A stretch of 64,000 nt of DNA from CBDBBY01 sp965205055 (GTDB lineage: Bacteria; Pseudomonadota; Alphaproteobacteria; Rhodobacterales; Rhodobacteraceae). The notes under the pieces are model-generated. The model saw only the letters and a list, made by a program, of their open reading frames with translations. It had not been told where the DNA came from and did no database searches. Positions 9,057 to 17,324 of the stretch are shown here, in pieces. Position numbers and translations under genes: made by a program. The stretch lies in the NCBI GenBank assembly GCA_965205055.1, contig OZ242030.1, forward strand, positions 4,340,001-4,404,000. Direction: 5' to 3'. Every line of letters starts with the position of its first letter. Positions within the stretch are counted from its first letter, which is position 1.

Positions 9057-9791
9057 ATGGATGAACACCGGTCGGCATTGGTCGTATCCGCGCACTCCGC
9101 CGATTTCGTCTGGAGATGCGGAGGGGCGATCGCCCTTCACCGGAGCATCGGGTGGAAAGTAACGGTCATTTGCCTTTCGTACGGCGAGCGCGGCGAAAGC
9201 GCCAAGCTCTGGAAACAGGCGGGAATGACCTTGGACAAGGTGAAATCCGCAAGGCGGATGGAGGCGGAGAGAGCCGCAAACGCGCTTTCCGTCAACGACA
9301 TCCGTTTCTTCGATCTGGGCGACTATCCGCTTGAATTCAGTCGCGAGGCCAAGCACCGCCTTGTGGACGCCATGCGCGAGATCAGGCCCGAATTCATTCT
9401 GACCCATTCAAAGCACGATCCGTACAATACGGACCACATGCATACGTCAAGCTTCGTTCTGGAGGCGAGAATGATCGCCCAAGCTTGGGGGCACAACCCG
9501 GGCGAAAGCGTGCTCGGCTCGCCGCAGGTCTATCTGTTCGAGCCGCACCAGACGGAGCAGATGGATTGGAAGCCGGACACGATTCTCGACATTACGTCCG
9601 TTTGGAATCAAAAGCGGGCGGCTATCGAGTGCATGGAAGGCCAAACGCATCTTTGGGACTACTACACGAACGTCGCCCGGAACAGGGCCAACCATTTCCG
9701 GCGCAACTCGGGAGGCCAAGCGGGAGGCCGTCCGGCAGAGTATGCGGAGGCTTTTCAATCAATTTTTCCGCGTACGGTGGATGCGCTTTAG
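9057..9791 (+). CDS. galB: 4-oxalomesaconate hydratase, GalB-like (PIG-L/LmbE family)
   Basis: A 244-residue PIG-L-fold protein. It keeps the GalB pattern throughout: VVSAHSADFVWRCGGAIAL near the start, CLSYGERGESAKLW near residue 42, HSKHDPYNTDH near residue 120 and FEPHQTEQMDWKPDT near residue 160. In Pseudomonas, GalB hydrates 4-oxalomesaconate to 4-carboxy-4-hydroxy-2-oxoadipate in gallate breakdown. The zinc-type HxxD motif (H-S-A-D) is intact. It is the first gene of a four-gene operon whose other members are the matching aldolase, tautomerase and a ring-cleavage dioxygenase. Confidence 0.85.
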   Translation: MDEHRSALVVSAHSADFVWRCGGAIALHRSIGWKVTVICLSYGERGESAKLWKQAGMTLDKVKSARRMEAERAANALSVNDIRFFDLGDYPLEFSREAKHRLVDAMREIRPEFILTHSKHDPYNTDHMHTSSFVLEARMIAQAWGHNPGESVLGSPQVYLFEPHQTEQMDWKPDTILDITSVWNQKRAAIECMEGQTHLWDYYTNVARNRANHFRRNSGGQAGGRPAEYAEAFQSIFPRTVDAL

Positions 9792-9794
9792 ATC

Positions 9795-10748
9795 ATGCTT
9801 GGCGACATCTCGCATCTCGGGCACGTCGAACTTCTCACCGACCGCTTCGATGAAAGCTTGGATTTCTTTACCAGAGTTTACGGGCTTTCGGTTTCCGCGA
9901 CGCGGGGAGATTCCGCTTACCTGCGCGCCTGGGACGACTATGAATTCCACACTCTCAAGCTGACCGCATCCGATACGACGGGCGTCGCGCATGTCGCATA
10001 TCGGACCTCGTCGGCAAATGCGCTGAATCGCCGGGCGAAAATGCTTGATGCGATGGGCTGCGGCGAGGGGTGGGTGGCCGCCGACATCGACCATGGCCCA
10101 GCTTACCGGTTTCGAAGCCCGGCGGGCCACATGTTTGAAATCTACTACGAAACCAGACGATTCGAGCCGGAAGCGGAAGAGGTTCCGGCGTTGAAAAACA
10201 TGGCATCGAGGTTTCATTCCAATGGCGCCGCGCCTCGCAGGATCGATCACGTGAATCTGCTTGCGCCCGACATCGAGCCGATCGAGGAGTTCATGGTCAA
10301 GACGCTCGGTTCGCGAGTAACGGAAAAAATCGTGCTTGACGACGGCACGCTCGCAGGCAGCTGGTTCACGGTAAACAACAAGACCTATGATTTGGCATGC
10401 ACGAAGGATCACACGCGCGCGCCGGGTCGCTTTCATCACTTGACTTATGCGGCGGACCAGAGGGAAGACATCTTGCGTGCCGCGGACATTTTTCTCGAGA
10501 ACGGCGTCCACATCGAAACAGGGCCGCACAAGCATGCCGTCCAAGGCACGTTCTTTCTCTACGTCTGGGAACCAGCGGGAAACCGCGTCGAGATCGCGAA
10601 CTCAGGCGCCAGACTGTTGCTCGCGCCGGACTGGGAGCCGATCATCTGGACGGAATCGGAACGGAAGAGGGGCCAGGCTTGGGGCATGAAGACAATAGAA
10701 AGCTTTCACACGCACGGGACGCCGCCGGTTGGAGAAAACGAGGACTGA
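9795..10748 (+). CDS. VOC-family (type I) extradiol ring-cleavage dioxygenase
   Basis: A 317-residue protein of two vicinal-oxygen-chelate domains, starting at LGHVELLT and IDHVNLLA. The C-terminal domain keeps the Fe(II) facial triad of catechol 2,3-dioxygenases: His in IDHVNLL, His in RFHHLTYAA and Glu in RVEIAN. That predicts a working meta-cleavage enzyme. It starts 3 bp after the galB stop. Gallate and protocatechuate 4,5-dioxygenases that feed the GalB/C/D steps normally belong to the unrelated LigB family, so the substrate of this enzyme is uncertain. Confidence 0.78.
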   Translation: MLGDISHLGHVELLTDRFDESLDFFTRVYGLSVSATRGDSAYLRAWDDYEFHTLKLTASDTTGVAHVAYRTSSANALNRRAKMLDAMGCGEGWVAADIDHGPAYRFRSPAGHMFEIYYETRRFEPEAEEVPALKNMASRFHSNGAAPRRIDHVNLLAPDIEPIEEFMVKTLGSRVTEKIVLDDGTLAGSWFTVNNKTYDLACTKDHTRAPGRFHHLTYAADQREDILRAADIFLENGVHIETGPHKHAVQGTFFLYVWEPAGNRVEIANSGARLLLAPDWEPIIWTESERKRGQAWGMKTIESFHTHGTPPVGENED

Positions 10749-10749
10749 C

Positions 10750-11421
10750 ATGGGGATCGTAGTTCAGAACATAGAACGGCCCGACATGGGTTTGGTGGAA
10801 AGTCTGGGCAATGCAGGCGTGGCGACAGTCCACGAGGCGCAGAATCGGACAGGACTTATGCGGTCGAGCATTCGTCCGATTTGGCCGGGCGCCCGGGTTG
10901 CGGGATCCGCCGTCACCATCTCGGCTCCGCCGGGCGACAATTGGATGGTACATGTCGCGATCGAGCAAATCGAACAGGGCGACATCATGGTGCTCGCCCC
11001 CGCCGCGCCCTGCGACATGGCTTACTTGGGTGACCTGCTCGCAACCTCCGCGAAAGCCCGCGGCGGGGCGGGGATGGTCGTCGAGGCGGGCGTGCGCGAC
11101 GTTCGGGAACTCAGAGAAATGAAATTTCCTGTATGGTCCTCCGCGATTTCCGCGCAAGGGACCATCAAGGGTTCGATCGGATCGGTCAACGTGCCGATCG
11201 TTTGCGGCGGCGTCCATGTGGAGCCGGGCGATATCGTCGTCGCGGACGACGACGGCGTCTGCATCGTAAAGCGCGAGAACGCCCGGGAAATCGCCGAAGC
11301 CGCAAAAAAGCGGCTTGATGCCGAGGCCGACAAGCGCCGAAGACTGGAAGCGGGCGAATTGAGCCTCGACCTTTACGGCTTCCGCGAACAGCTTGAAAAC
11401 AAAGGCCTCAAATATGTCTGA
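10750..11421 (+). CDS. galC: 4-carboxy-4-hydroxy-2-oxoadipate aldolase, GalC/LigK-like
   Basis: A 223-residue RraA-fold aldolase. Typical blocks are VATVHEAQNRTGLM, PGDNWMVHVAIEQ, EAGVRDVREL (the Arg-Asp pair near the metal and pyruvate site) and VEPGDIVVADDDGV. The enzyme cleaves 4-carboxy-4-hydroxy-2-oxoadipate to pyruvate and oxaloacetate. The ATG at 10750 was chosen over an in-frame TTG at 10729 because it follows the dioxygenase stop by one base and has GAGG just upstream. Its 3' end overlaps galD by 8 bp. Confidence 0.88.
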   Translation: MGIVVQNIERPDMGLVESLGNAGVATVHEAQNRTGLMRSSIRPIWPGARVAGSAVTISAPPGDNWMVHVAIEQIEQGDIMVLAPAAPCDMAYLGDLLATSAKARGGAGMVVEAGVRDVRELREMKFPVWSSAISAQGTIKGSIGSVNVPIVCGGVHVEPGDIVVADDDGVCIVKRENAREIAEAAKKRLDAEADKRRRLEAGELSLDLYGFREQLENKGLKYV

Positions 11422-12505
11422 CGGCCTCAGGGCCATGTGGATGCGCGGAGGAACGTCGAAAGGCGGCTACTTTCTGGCGACGGATCTCCCGGCGTCGCAG
11501 TCCGAAAGGAATGCCTTGCTCATGCGGGTGATGGGGTCGCCGGATCCGCGGCAGATCGACGGGCTGGGCGGCGGAGATCCGTTGACATCGAAAGTCGCGA
11601 TAGTCGGCCCTTCAAGCAGCCCGGACGCCGACGTGGATTATTTGTTCCTGCAGGTTTTTGTCGATCAACCTGTCGTTTCGGATTCCCAGAATTGCGGCAA
11701 CATTCTGGCGGGCGTCGGTCCGTTCGCCATCGAGCGCGGTCTGGTCGAGGCTGAAAAGGACGAGACCTCAGTGGTCGTGCGCATGATGAATACAGGCAAG
11801 ACGGCGGCAATCAGCGTGCCGACGCCTGGCGGCAATGTTCGCTACGGCGGGAACGCACGAATCGACGGCGTGCCGGGCACGGCCGCGCCCGTCCGGATTG
11901 AATTCCGCGACACGGCCGGTTCCGTTTGCGGCGACTTGTTTCCGTCAGGCCGCAAAGTCGACGAGATGGACGGCTTGCCTGCGACGCTCATCGACAACGG
12001 AATGCCTTGCGTAATCCTGCGGGCCGCCGATCTCGACATATCCGGCGCCGAGGAGCCTTCGGCTCTCGAGGCGAATTCGCACCTGCGCAGCCGCCTTGAA
12101 CGCATTCGGTTGAAGGCCGGCCCTGCCATGAATCTAGGAGATGTGCGCGAGAAATCCGTCCCCAAGCTGGCGCTCGTATCGCCGCCGCGGGAACACGGCG
12201 CAATTGCGGCGCGCGTATTCATTCCGCACCGCTGCCATACGAGCATCGGAGTGCTGGGCGCAGTGACCGTCGCGACCTCGGCGGCCATTCCCGGCACGGT
12301 CGGCAGCGAGTTCGCGGTCGTGCGAGGCGGCAGATCGAAGGACATTTCGGTGGAGCATCCTGCCGGCCGAATTTCGATCATCTGCCACGTCGGCGATGGC
12401 GGAAACATAGTGAAAGCGGAAGTAATCAGAACCGCTCGGAAATTATTCGACGGAACGGTCTTTCCGTCGCGGGTTCACGATTCGAACCAGTGCGGGGCTC
12501 GCTAG
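11414..12505 (+). CDS. galD: 4-oxalomesaconate tautomerase, GalD/LigU-like (PrpF family)
   Basis: A 363-residue PrpF-family isomerase. The N terminus has the signature MWMRGGTSKGGYF, and QNCGNILAGVGPFAIE near residue 98 supplies a catalytic-type Cys. It interconverts the tautomers of 4-oxalomesaconate so that GalB can hydrate it. The ATG at 11414 lies inside the last codons of galC (8-bp overlap), so coupling is likely. A TTG seven codons earlier is the alternative start. Confidence 0.85.
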   Translation: MSDGLRAMWMRGGTSKGGYFLATDLPASQSERNALLMRVMGSPDPRQIDGLGGGDPLTSKVAIVGPSSSPDADVDYLFLQVFVDQPVVSDSQNCGNILAGVGPFAIERGLVEAEKDETSVVVRMMNTGKTAAISVPTPGGNVRYGGNARIDGVPGTAAPVRIEFRDTAGSVCGDLFPSGRKVDEMDGLPATLIDNGMPCVILRAADLDISGAEEPSALEANSHLRSRLERIRLKAGPAMNLGDVREKSVPKLALVSPPREHGAIAARVFIPHRCHTSIGVLGAVTVATSAAIPGTVGSEFAVVRGGRSKDISVEHPAGRISIICHVGDGGNIVKAEVIRTARKLFDGTVFPSRVHDSNQCGAR

Positions 12506-12605
12506 CGAAAGCGAGGCCGCGCGGGCCGATTGGTTCAGGATTTGCGGTCCGCCCTGCGGGTTCAGGCTTGCCGTCGCTTCCGCAGCCCGAAAGACAGCGC
12601 CGGAA

Positions 12606-14114
12606 TCAAGGAGTTTCAAGCGGGCTGATTTGCCGACCCGCCCATCTTCGACGCCCGGTGAGCAGCCGGCCCGCTGCGGCTCCGGTTGCTTCGCCGTTCG
12701 CGAATACGGTCTCGCCGTTCACGATCGTCATGTGAACGCCTTCGGATTTTGATTTGGGGCTTTCATAGGTTGCCGTGTCGATGATCTTTTCCGGATCGAA
12801 TACCACCAGATCCGCTGCGCAGCCGGCCGCGATTCTGCCCCGGTTGCGAAGTCCGAAAACATCCGCCGTGAGACCCGTCATTTTGTGGATGGCTTGCTCG
12901 ACGGGAAACAGCTGCAGTTCGCGCGCGTATTTTCCCAGAACTCTCGGAAACGTTCCCCACAACCGAGGGTGAGGATGCTCGTCGTGCGGAAGACCGTCCG
13001 ACCCGATCATTGAGAGTCTGGATTTCATCGCCCGCCGGACGTCGTCTTCGCGCATTTGAAAGTAGATGGCGCCCGCCGGCTGGAGTCGTCGGGCAGCTTC
13101 AAGCAGCGGCATTTCCCATTCGTCGGCGATGTCGGCAAGTTCGCGGCCGCTGGCTTCGGGGTGCGATTTCGACCATGTCACCATTATGCGGATCTTGTCG
13201 GTTACGAGATCGTCGCGAAGGTTCGTTGATCCCGCGGTATAGGGGTACACATCGAAGTTCACCGGCATGTCCCGGGAAAGCTGCTCCAAGAGCTTCACCG
13301 TTTCCTTCGTTCTGCCCCAGTTCTCGACGCCCGAGCATTTGTGGTGCGATACGATCAAAGGAATTCCTGCTTCTGCCGACGTGTCGGCGGCCTCGCGAAT
13401 GCTTTCGACGACGTCGTTCGACTCGTCACGCATATGAGTCGCGTAAACTCCGCATTGATTCGCAAACGCGGTTGCCACGCCGGCAACTTCGCCAATGTCG
13501 GCCGCTTCATTCGTCGGGTAGAACAATCCGGTGGAAAACCCGGTCGCTCCGTTTTCCATGCATTCTGCCGCAAGGCGGCGCATGGTAACGATTTCCTCGC
13601 TGTCGGCACGACGACCCGGGTCGCCCATTGCCGCAAGCCTGAGCGCCGAATGACCGATAAGCGCAACGACATTGACGCTTGGTTTCCGCGAATTGAGCCG
13701 CCGGGAATATGCTTTCATCGAGGTGAATTCGTAAGCCTCGCGGCCCCCGAGCAGATTCATGGGCGGCGGCGGCTCGTCCTCGAACGACACCGGAACCAAT
13801 GATATTCCGCAATTCCCGATGACGACGGTCGCGACGCCCTGGCTGACTTTCGGGACCATTTCAGGGCTGTCGACGATTGCGCGGTCATCATGGGTGTGCG
13901 CGTCAATGAATCCCGGCGCGATGGCAGCTTCTTCCAGATCGACGAGGTTCGCGTAATCGGACTTGGGATGCAGTCCCAATTCGCCGACGGAAGATATCGT
14001 ATCGCCGACTGTCGCCACTTCGCCGCGAACAGGAGGGCGACCGGTTCCATCGAATATCAATGCATTGCAAAACAATGTCGAGCGAGGAGGCTCCGCACCG
14101 CAGCCGCTTTCCAT
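12606..14114 (-). CDS. N-acyl-D-amino-acid deacylase (D-aminoacylase, amidohydrolase)
   Basis: A 502-residue amidohydrolase-superfamily enzyme. The metal motif is GFIDAHTHDDRA (about residue 55) and VIGNCGISLVP supplies the D-aminoacylase Cys ligand. Further blocks are THMRDESNDVVES, VSHHKCSG and IGSDGLPHDEHPHPRLWG with the catalytic Asp. It hydrolyses N-acyl D-amino acids. The ATG at 14114 is preceded by GAGGAG. The frame stays open further upstream but runs into repeat DNA at 14213, so the longer version is unlikely. It converges on galD and need not share its pathway. Confidence 0.85.
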   Translation of the reverse strand: MESGCGAEPPRSTLFCNALIFDGTGRPPVRGEVATVGDTISSVGELGLHPKSDYANLVDLEEAAIAPGFIDAHTHDDRAIVDSPEMVPKVSQGVATVVIGNCGISLVPVSFEDEPPPPMNLLGGREAYEFTSMKAYSRRLNSRKPSVNVVALIGHSALRLAAMGDPGRRADSEEIVTMRRLAAECMENGATGFSTGLFYPTNEAADIGEVAGVATAFANQCGVYATHMRDESNDVVESIREAADTSAEAGIPLIVSHHKCSGVENWGRTKETVKLLEQLSRDMPVNFDVYPYTAGSTNLRDDLVTDKIRIMVTWSKSHPEASGRELADIADEWEMPLLEAARRLQPAGAIYFQMREDDVRRAMKSRLSMIGSDGLPHDEHPHPRLWGTFPRVLGKYARELQLFPVEQAIHKMTGLTADVFGLRNRGRIAAGCAADLVVFDPEKIIDTATYESPKSKSEGVHMTIVNGETVFANGEATGAAAGRLLTGRRRWAGRQISPLETP

Positions 14115-14212
14115 ACTGCCGCTCCTCGTACGGGCGCCGGATGCCCGGAAGACGCTGATTGGCGTAGACGGTACAGAAAACTGCTTCAAAATGCAAATCT
14201 CAGCCGAATGAT

Positions 14213-14520
14213 GGGTGCATCCCATATTTTTTGGTTAGAGCGTTTTTCACTTGGGTGGAACCGCGGCACCCATCCCGTATCCTGCAAGAACCTAATGGAA
14301 ATTGGAGAATTCCCCGATTGAACTGGTTCCACCCAAGTGAAAAACGCTCTAGGCGGCTGCAAGAACGGAAACCCCTTCAATCGTTGACTTCGGATCTGCG
14401 GTTGTTTTCGAAGCAGCCTTTGACAGCGAGCACGCCTGGCATTAGCTTTCGACCAACGGCGCCCGGCTCCTTTGAGCCGGTTCCGGACGATGCGATTGCA
14501 GGCGCTTTCGCGATGCCGGA
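14213..14520 (+). repeat. Dispersed repeat copy A (long form), split by a MITE
   Basis: It begins with GGGTGCATCCC followed by a T-run and TTGGT, and resumes after the MITE at GGCGGCTGC. Without the insertion it is about 194 bp and aligns along its length with the minus-strand copy at 15741-15930. Shared blocks include TTTTCGAAGC, CTTTCGACC and a tail CCGGTTCC.GACGATGC. It carries no intact gene. Confidence 0.7.
14236..14351. mobile_element. IS630-type MITE with perfect terminal inverted repeats
   Basis: This 116-bp element, counting both TA dinucleotides, has 27-bp perfect inverted ends that begin TAGAGCGTTTTTCAC and continue to GGTGGAACC. The interior is about 60 bp and non-coding. TA duplication is the hallmark of IS630/Tc1-mariner insertion. 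The first 15 bases are identical to both ends of the intact IS630 at 16253-17324, and the GGTGGAA block is shared with its left end. That transposase is therefore the likely mobiliser. The MITE sits inside a dispersed repeat. Confidence 0.85.
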
Positions 14521-15164
14521 TCCGACCGGCAGGCCGCGCCCTCGACACGCCCGGATCCCGGCATGTCCCCTCCGTCGGACGGCCCTTGCGAAAACGGGCC
14601 CGCCGAATTTCCCCGGTCCTGTCCGCTCCGAGCATTCCCCGCCCCGCTCTCCCGAATCGACGAAAGAGCAGTCGCACGCATCATCGAACGGAGGCCGGCC
14701 TTGAATTCCGGCCATGCCCGGAAGGGACGCGGCTGCAGGCCGATTCACGGTCGGCGGCGCGAGGCGGTCTTCGCGGCATTTGCGGACGCCCCGGAAAATC
14801 CGGGCGCCTGCCTCCCGGATCCCTCCGGCCGCGGATCTTCGGCCGGACGCAGCTCGGGAGCCCGCCGCCCCGGCGTCGGGACGGAATCGCATCGGCGGGC
14901 GAGCTCGGGCGGGTCTCGGGACGGCATCCGATCATTCCTGTCGGATGATTGCCATATTGTCGATCGGCCGGGCTTCCGGTTCGGGACGGACCGACGCGCG
15001 CTCCGCAGGCATGACGCCCGAACGCCGCCGCGCGGTCTTCACAAATTCGTGACAATCGAGAAAATTTTGGATTTTACTTGAACTATCTCTTTACATGACG
15101 ATCTATGTTATGATACGTGATGTCCCACTTGGAACGAAACATCGAAATTGGAAGGATGGGAACA
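14521..15164. other. GC-rich stretch without a supported gene
   Basis: Many frames stay open because of high GC, but none has a ribosome-binding site plus a recognisable product. The last 100 bases (15065-15150) turn AT-rich and look promoter-like upstream of the small secreted protein. A TTTACA and a TATGAT are present, but their spacing is poor. Confidence 0.4.
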
Positions 15165-15374
15165 ATGAAGACCTTTGCCGCTTTCATCGCCGCCATGTCG
15201 CTCGCCTCGGCCGTCGCGGCGCACGCGACGACCGACGCCGGCCCGGCGTCGGTCCCGCCCGCATCCGCGCAGAGCGCCGGACTCACGGACGCATGGCTTT
15301 CGCCCGGCGATTCCGATCAAGTCCGCCAGCCGGAGAACACCGCGTTGTATTTCTTCATGTGGCTCGCCGGATAG
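15165..15374 (+). CDS. Small secreted protein (69 residues), unknown
   Basis: Not recognised. The ATG at 15165 has GGAAGG a few bases upstream. The protein begins with Met-Lys and a hydrophobic core FAAFIAAMSLASAVAAHA that looks like a Sec signal peptide with cleavage after AHA. The mature peptide of about 48 residues is Ala/Ser/Asp-rich and ends in the hydrophobic YFFMWLAG. The AT-rich upstream segment contrasts with its GC-rich surroundings. Chance in GC-rich DNA is possible, but the start context and signal peptide favour a real gene. Confidence 0.4.
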   Translation: MKTFAAFIAAMSLASAVAAHATTDAGPASVPPASAQSAGLTDAWLSPGDSDQVRQPENTALYFFMWLAG

Positions 15375-15740
15375 CCTCGGAGCCGGGAAGGCGGACAAGA
15401 TTCCGCCGACATGCTCGAACGGGCCGGACGGGCCGACCGCGACTCCCGGCCCGCCCGGCGGCGGCTGCAAGAATTCAAGCGACCGCCTGCACGCGTCGCA
15501 AGACACATCCTCCCGAGCGCCGCCGGATTTCGGCGCTTCAAGGGTTCCGGTCGGAGCCTTCGAGAATCAGTGCGGGGCGACCGTCAGAGGTCCGCGGACG
15601 GCGGAGCCGCGCATCCGGGCGAAAGCGGCCGAATCGGACCTCTGCCGGGCGCAAGAATGCTGACCCCGGACAGGCCGGCGTCCGCATCGAAGGCGCAAGC
15701 TGCCGACTCGGAAAACACGCCGACCTCATTCCCGAACACG
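15375..15740. other. GC-rich stretch without a supported gene
   Basis: Open frames exist on both strands, but I see no start context, known domain or repeat. It lies between the small secreted protein and a dispersed repeat. Confidence 0.35.
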
Positions 15741-15930
15741 TCCGAGCGCGAATGCGCCAATTGCATCGTCGGGAACCGGTTCAAACAGTCGGGATGCCGC
15801 CGGTCGATAGCAGGCGCCAACGCCGGGCTCGCCATCGGATGCCGCTTCGAAAACATGCGTCGGCCCGACTTCCTCGATTGGAGGGCTTGCCGCGCCGCAG
15901 CCGCCTGACCCAAAAAAAAGGACCGCACCC
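15741..15930 (-). repeat. Dispersed repeat copy B (long form)
   Basis: Read on the minus strand it begins GGGTGCGGTCC, a T-run and GGGTCAGGCGGCTGC, and ends with the tail GAACCGGTTCCCGACGATGC. It is 190 bp and aligns with the copy at 14213-14520 (MITE excluded). Its first 130 bp align with the copies at 36361, 51449 and 52455. It directly abuts an IS630-type remnant at 15931. Confidence 0.7.
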
Positions 15931-16038
15931 ACGCTCGAAACCGACAAATTGAACAGGTGCGCAACTTCGCGGCAACTCCGGCCGTCGGCGCGCCGAAACC
16001 ACACACTCGCGAAGATCAGTCGAATAAGGTCTGGGCAT
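15931..16038 (-). pseudogene. Remnant of an IS630-family transposase N terminus
   Basis: From the ATG at 16038 the minus strand encodes MPRPYSTDLRE. After a one-base frameshift it continues RADGRSCREVAHLFNLSVSSV, cut off exactly where the repeat at 15930 begins. This is the start of an IS630 helix-turn-helix domain. It differs from the intact transposase at 16360, which begins MPRPYSDDLRMRAV, so it comes from a different subfamily member. Confidence 0.6.
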
Positions 16039-16252
16039 GCATGCTGGCCGCCCCGTCAGCGGCCGCCATGAATCATGCCTTGGCACAAAAGGGAATCTAA
16101 CAAAAACGTTACCGACTCAACCTGAGTCGGACACGCTCCAGCTCTGATGTTCGTCCTCGACAATTCTTGATAGGATCCGCGATGGATGCACCTTGAAGAT
16201 GATGTTGCGTGGTCGGCGCTTGCAGCCCATCGTTGATTTAGAAGAGACATGC

Positions 16253-17324
16253 TAGAGCGTTTTTCACCAAGGTGGAATCGTACCGTTCAGGGATTCCCTT
16301 TGCTGTTCCGACATGGTTTGTGTCCTTGGTTTCAAGACGAAGGATGAAGGACGGAACGGATGCCGAGACCTTATTCAGACGATTTGCGGATGCGCGCGGT
16401 CAAGAAGGTGCTGGCGGGCGAAAGCCGCCGGGGTGTTGCGAAGGAGTTGCGGGCGGCCCCGTCGAGCGTGATCAAATGGGCTCGGCGATATTCCGACACG
16501 GGATCGGCCGGCCCGAGCCGGATGGGCACGCGCCGCGCGCCGAAGCTGGCGGGATGCCGGGCTTGGATCCTTGAGCGGATCAAGGCCTGTCCGGCAATCA
16601 CGCTGGCAGGGCTGCAGGATTGGCTTGGCGGGCGCGGCGTCGCGGCGAGTCTCGCCTCGATTTGGCGCTTCCTGAGAGTCTGCGGCATCACCCACAAGAA
16701 GCCGGCGCCCGTCGCGGACGAGCGCGACCGGCCCGACGTGCAGCGCCGCCGCGAGCGGTGGAAACGCTTTCAGGGCCGGGCGAACCCGCGCAAGCTGGTC
16801 TTCATCGACGAGACCTGCATGAAGACCGACATGTCGCCCAGGCACGGCTGGGGCCCCAAGGGACAAAGGGTTCACGGCTCGGCCCCCTTCGGCCATCGGG
16901 GAACCTTCACATTCATGGCCGCTCTGCGGCAGGACCGGATCGACGCTCCCTGGGTCCTGGACGGCCCGGTCAACGGCGACGCCTTCCGGGCCTATGTCGA
17001 AACGCAGCTGGTTCCGACGCCTGATCGCGGCGACATCGTCGTCATGGACACTCCGGGCAGCCACAAGACCGATGCGGTGCGCGCCGCGATCCGGGGCGCG
17101 GGCGCCCGTCTTCTGTTCCTTCCGCCCTGCAGCCCCGATCCCGATCCGATCGAGCAGGCGTTCGCCAAGCTCAAGCACTTCCTGAGGAAGGACCAGCCGC
17201 GAAACCGGGACGATCTGTGGAAAAATGTCGGCTCCATCCTGGAAAAGTTCACGCACGAAGAATGCTCGAACTACCTTGCCAACTCGGGATGCGCAGTGGG
17301 TCAAACTTAGTGAAAAACGCTCTA
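16253..17324 (+). mobile_element. Complete IS630-family insertion sequence
   Basis: A 1072-bp element, counting the TA duplication at 16253-16254 and 17323-17324. Both ends begin TAGAGCGTTTTTCAC and diverge after that. It sits in CTAG context, as is common for IS630. It encodes a single intact transposase and appears potentially active. Its right end touches the 3' end of the SMP-30 gene. Confidence 0.9.
16360..17310 (+). CDS. IS630-family transposase (single frame, intact)
   Basis: A 316-residue transposase. The N-terminal helix-turn-helix part starts MPRPYSDDLRMRAVKK and a winged-helix part follows to about residue 115. The DDE nuclease has Asp in VFIDETCMKTDM, Asp in VVMDTPGSHK and Glu in PDPIEQAFAKLKHFLRK. 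The second motif reads MDTPGSHK, where many relatives have MDNLGSHK. No frameshift or internal stop is present, and the ends of the element are intact. Confidence 0.92.
   Translation: MPRPYSDDLRMRAVKKVLAGESRRGVAKELRAAPSSVIKWARRYSDTGSAGPSRMGTRRAPKLAGCRAWILERIKACPAITLAGLQDWLGGRGVAASLASIWRFLRVCGITHKKPAPVADERDRPDVQRRRERWKRFQGRANPRKLVFIDETCMKTDMSPRHGWGPKGQRVHGSAPFGHRGTFTFMAALRQDRIDAPWVLDGPVNGDAFRAYVETQLVPTPDRGDIVVMDTPGSHKTDAVRAAIRGAGARLLFLPPCSPDPDPIEQAFAKLKHFLRKDQPRNRDDLWKNVGSILEKFTHEECSNYLANSGCAVGQT

Noticed and set aside
14563..15081. 172-codon plus-strand frame in the GC-rich spacer
   Set aside because: No ribosome-binding site, no domain, Arg/Pro/Gly-rich composition and several equally long competing frames.
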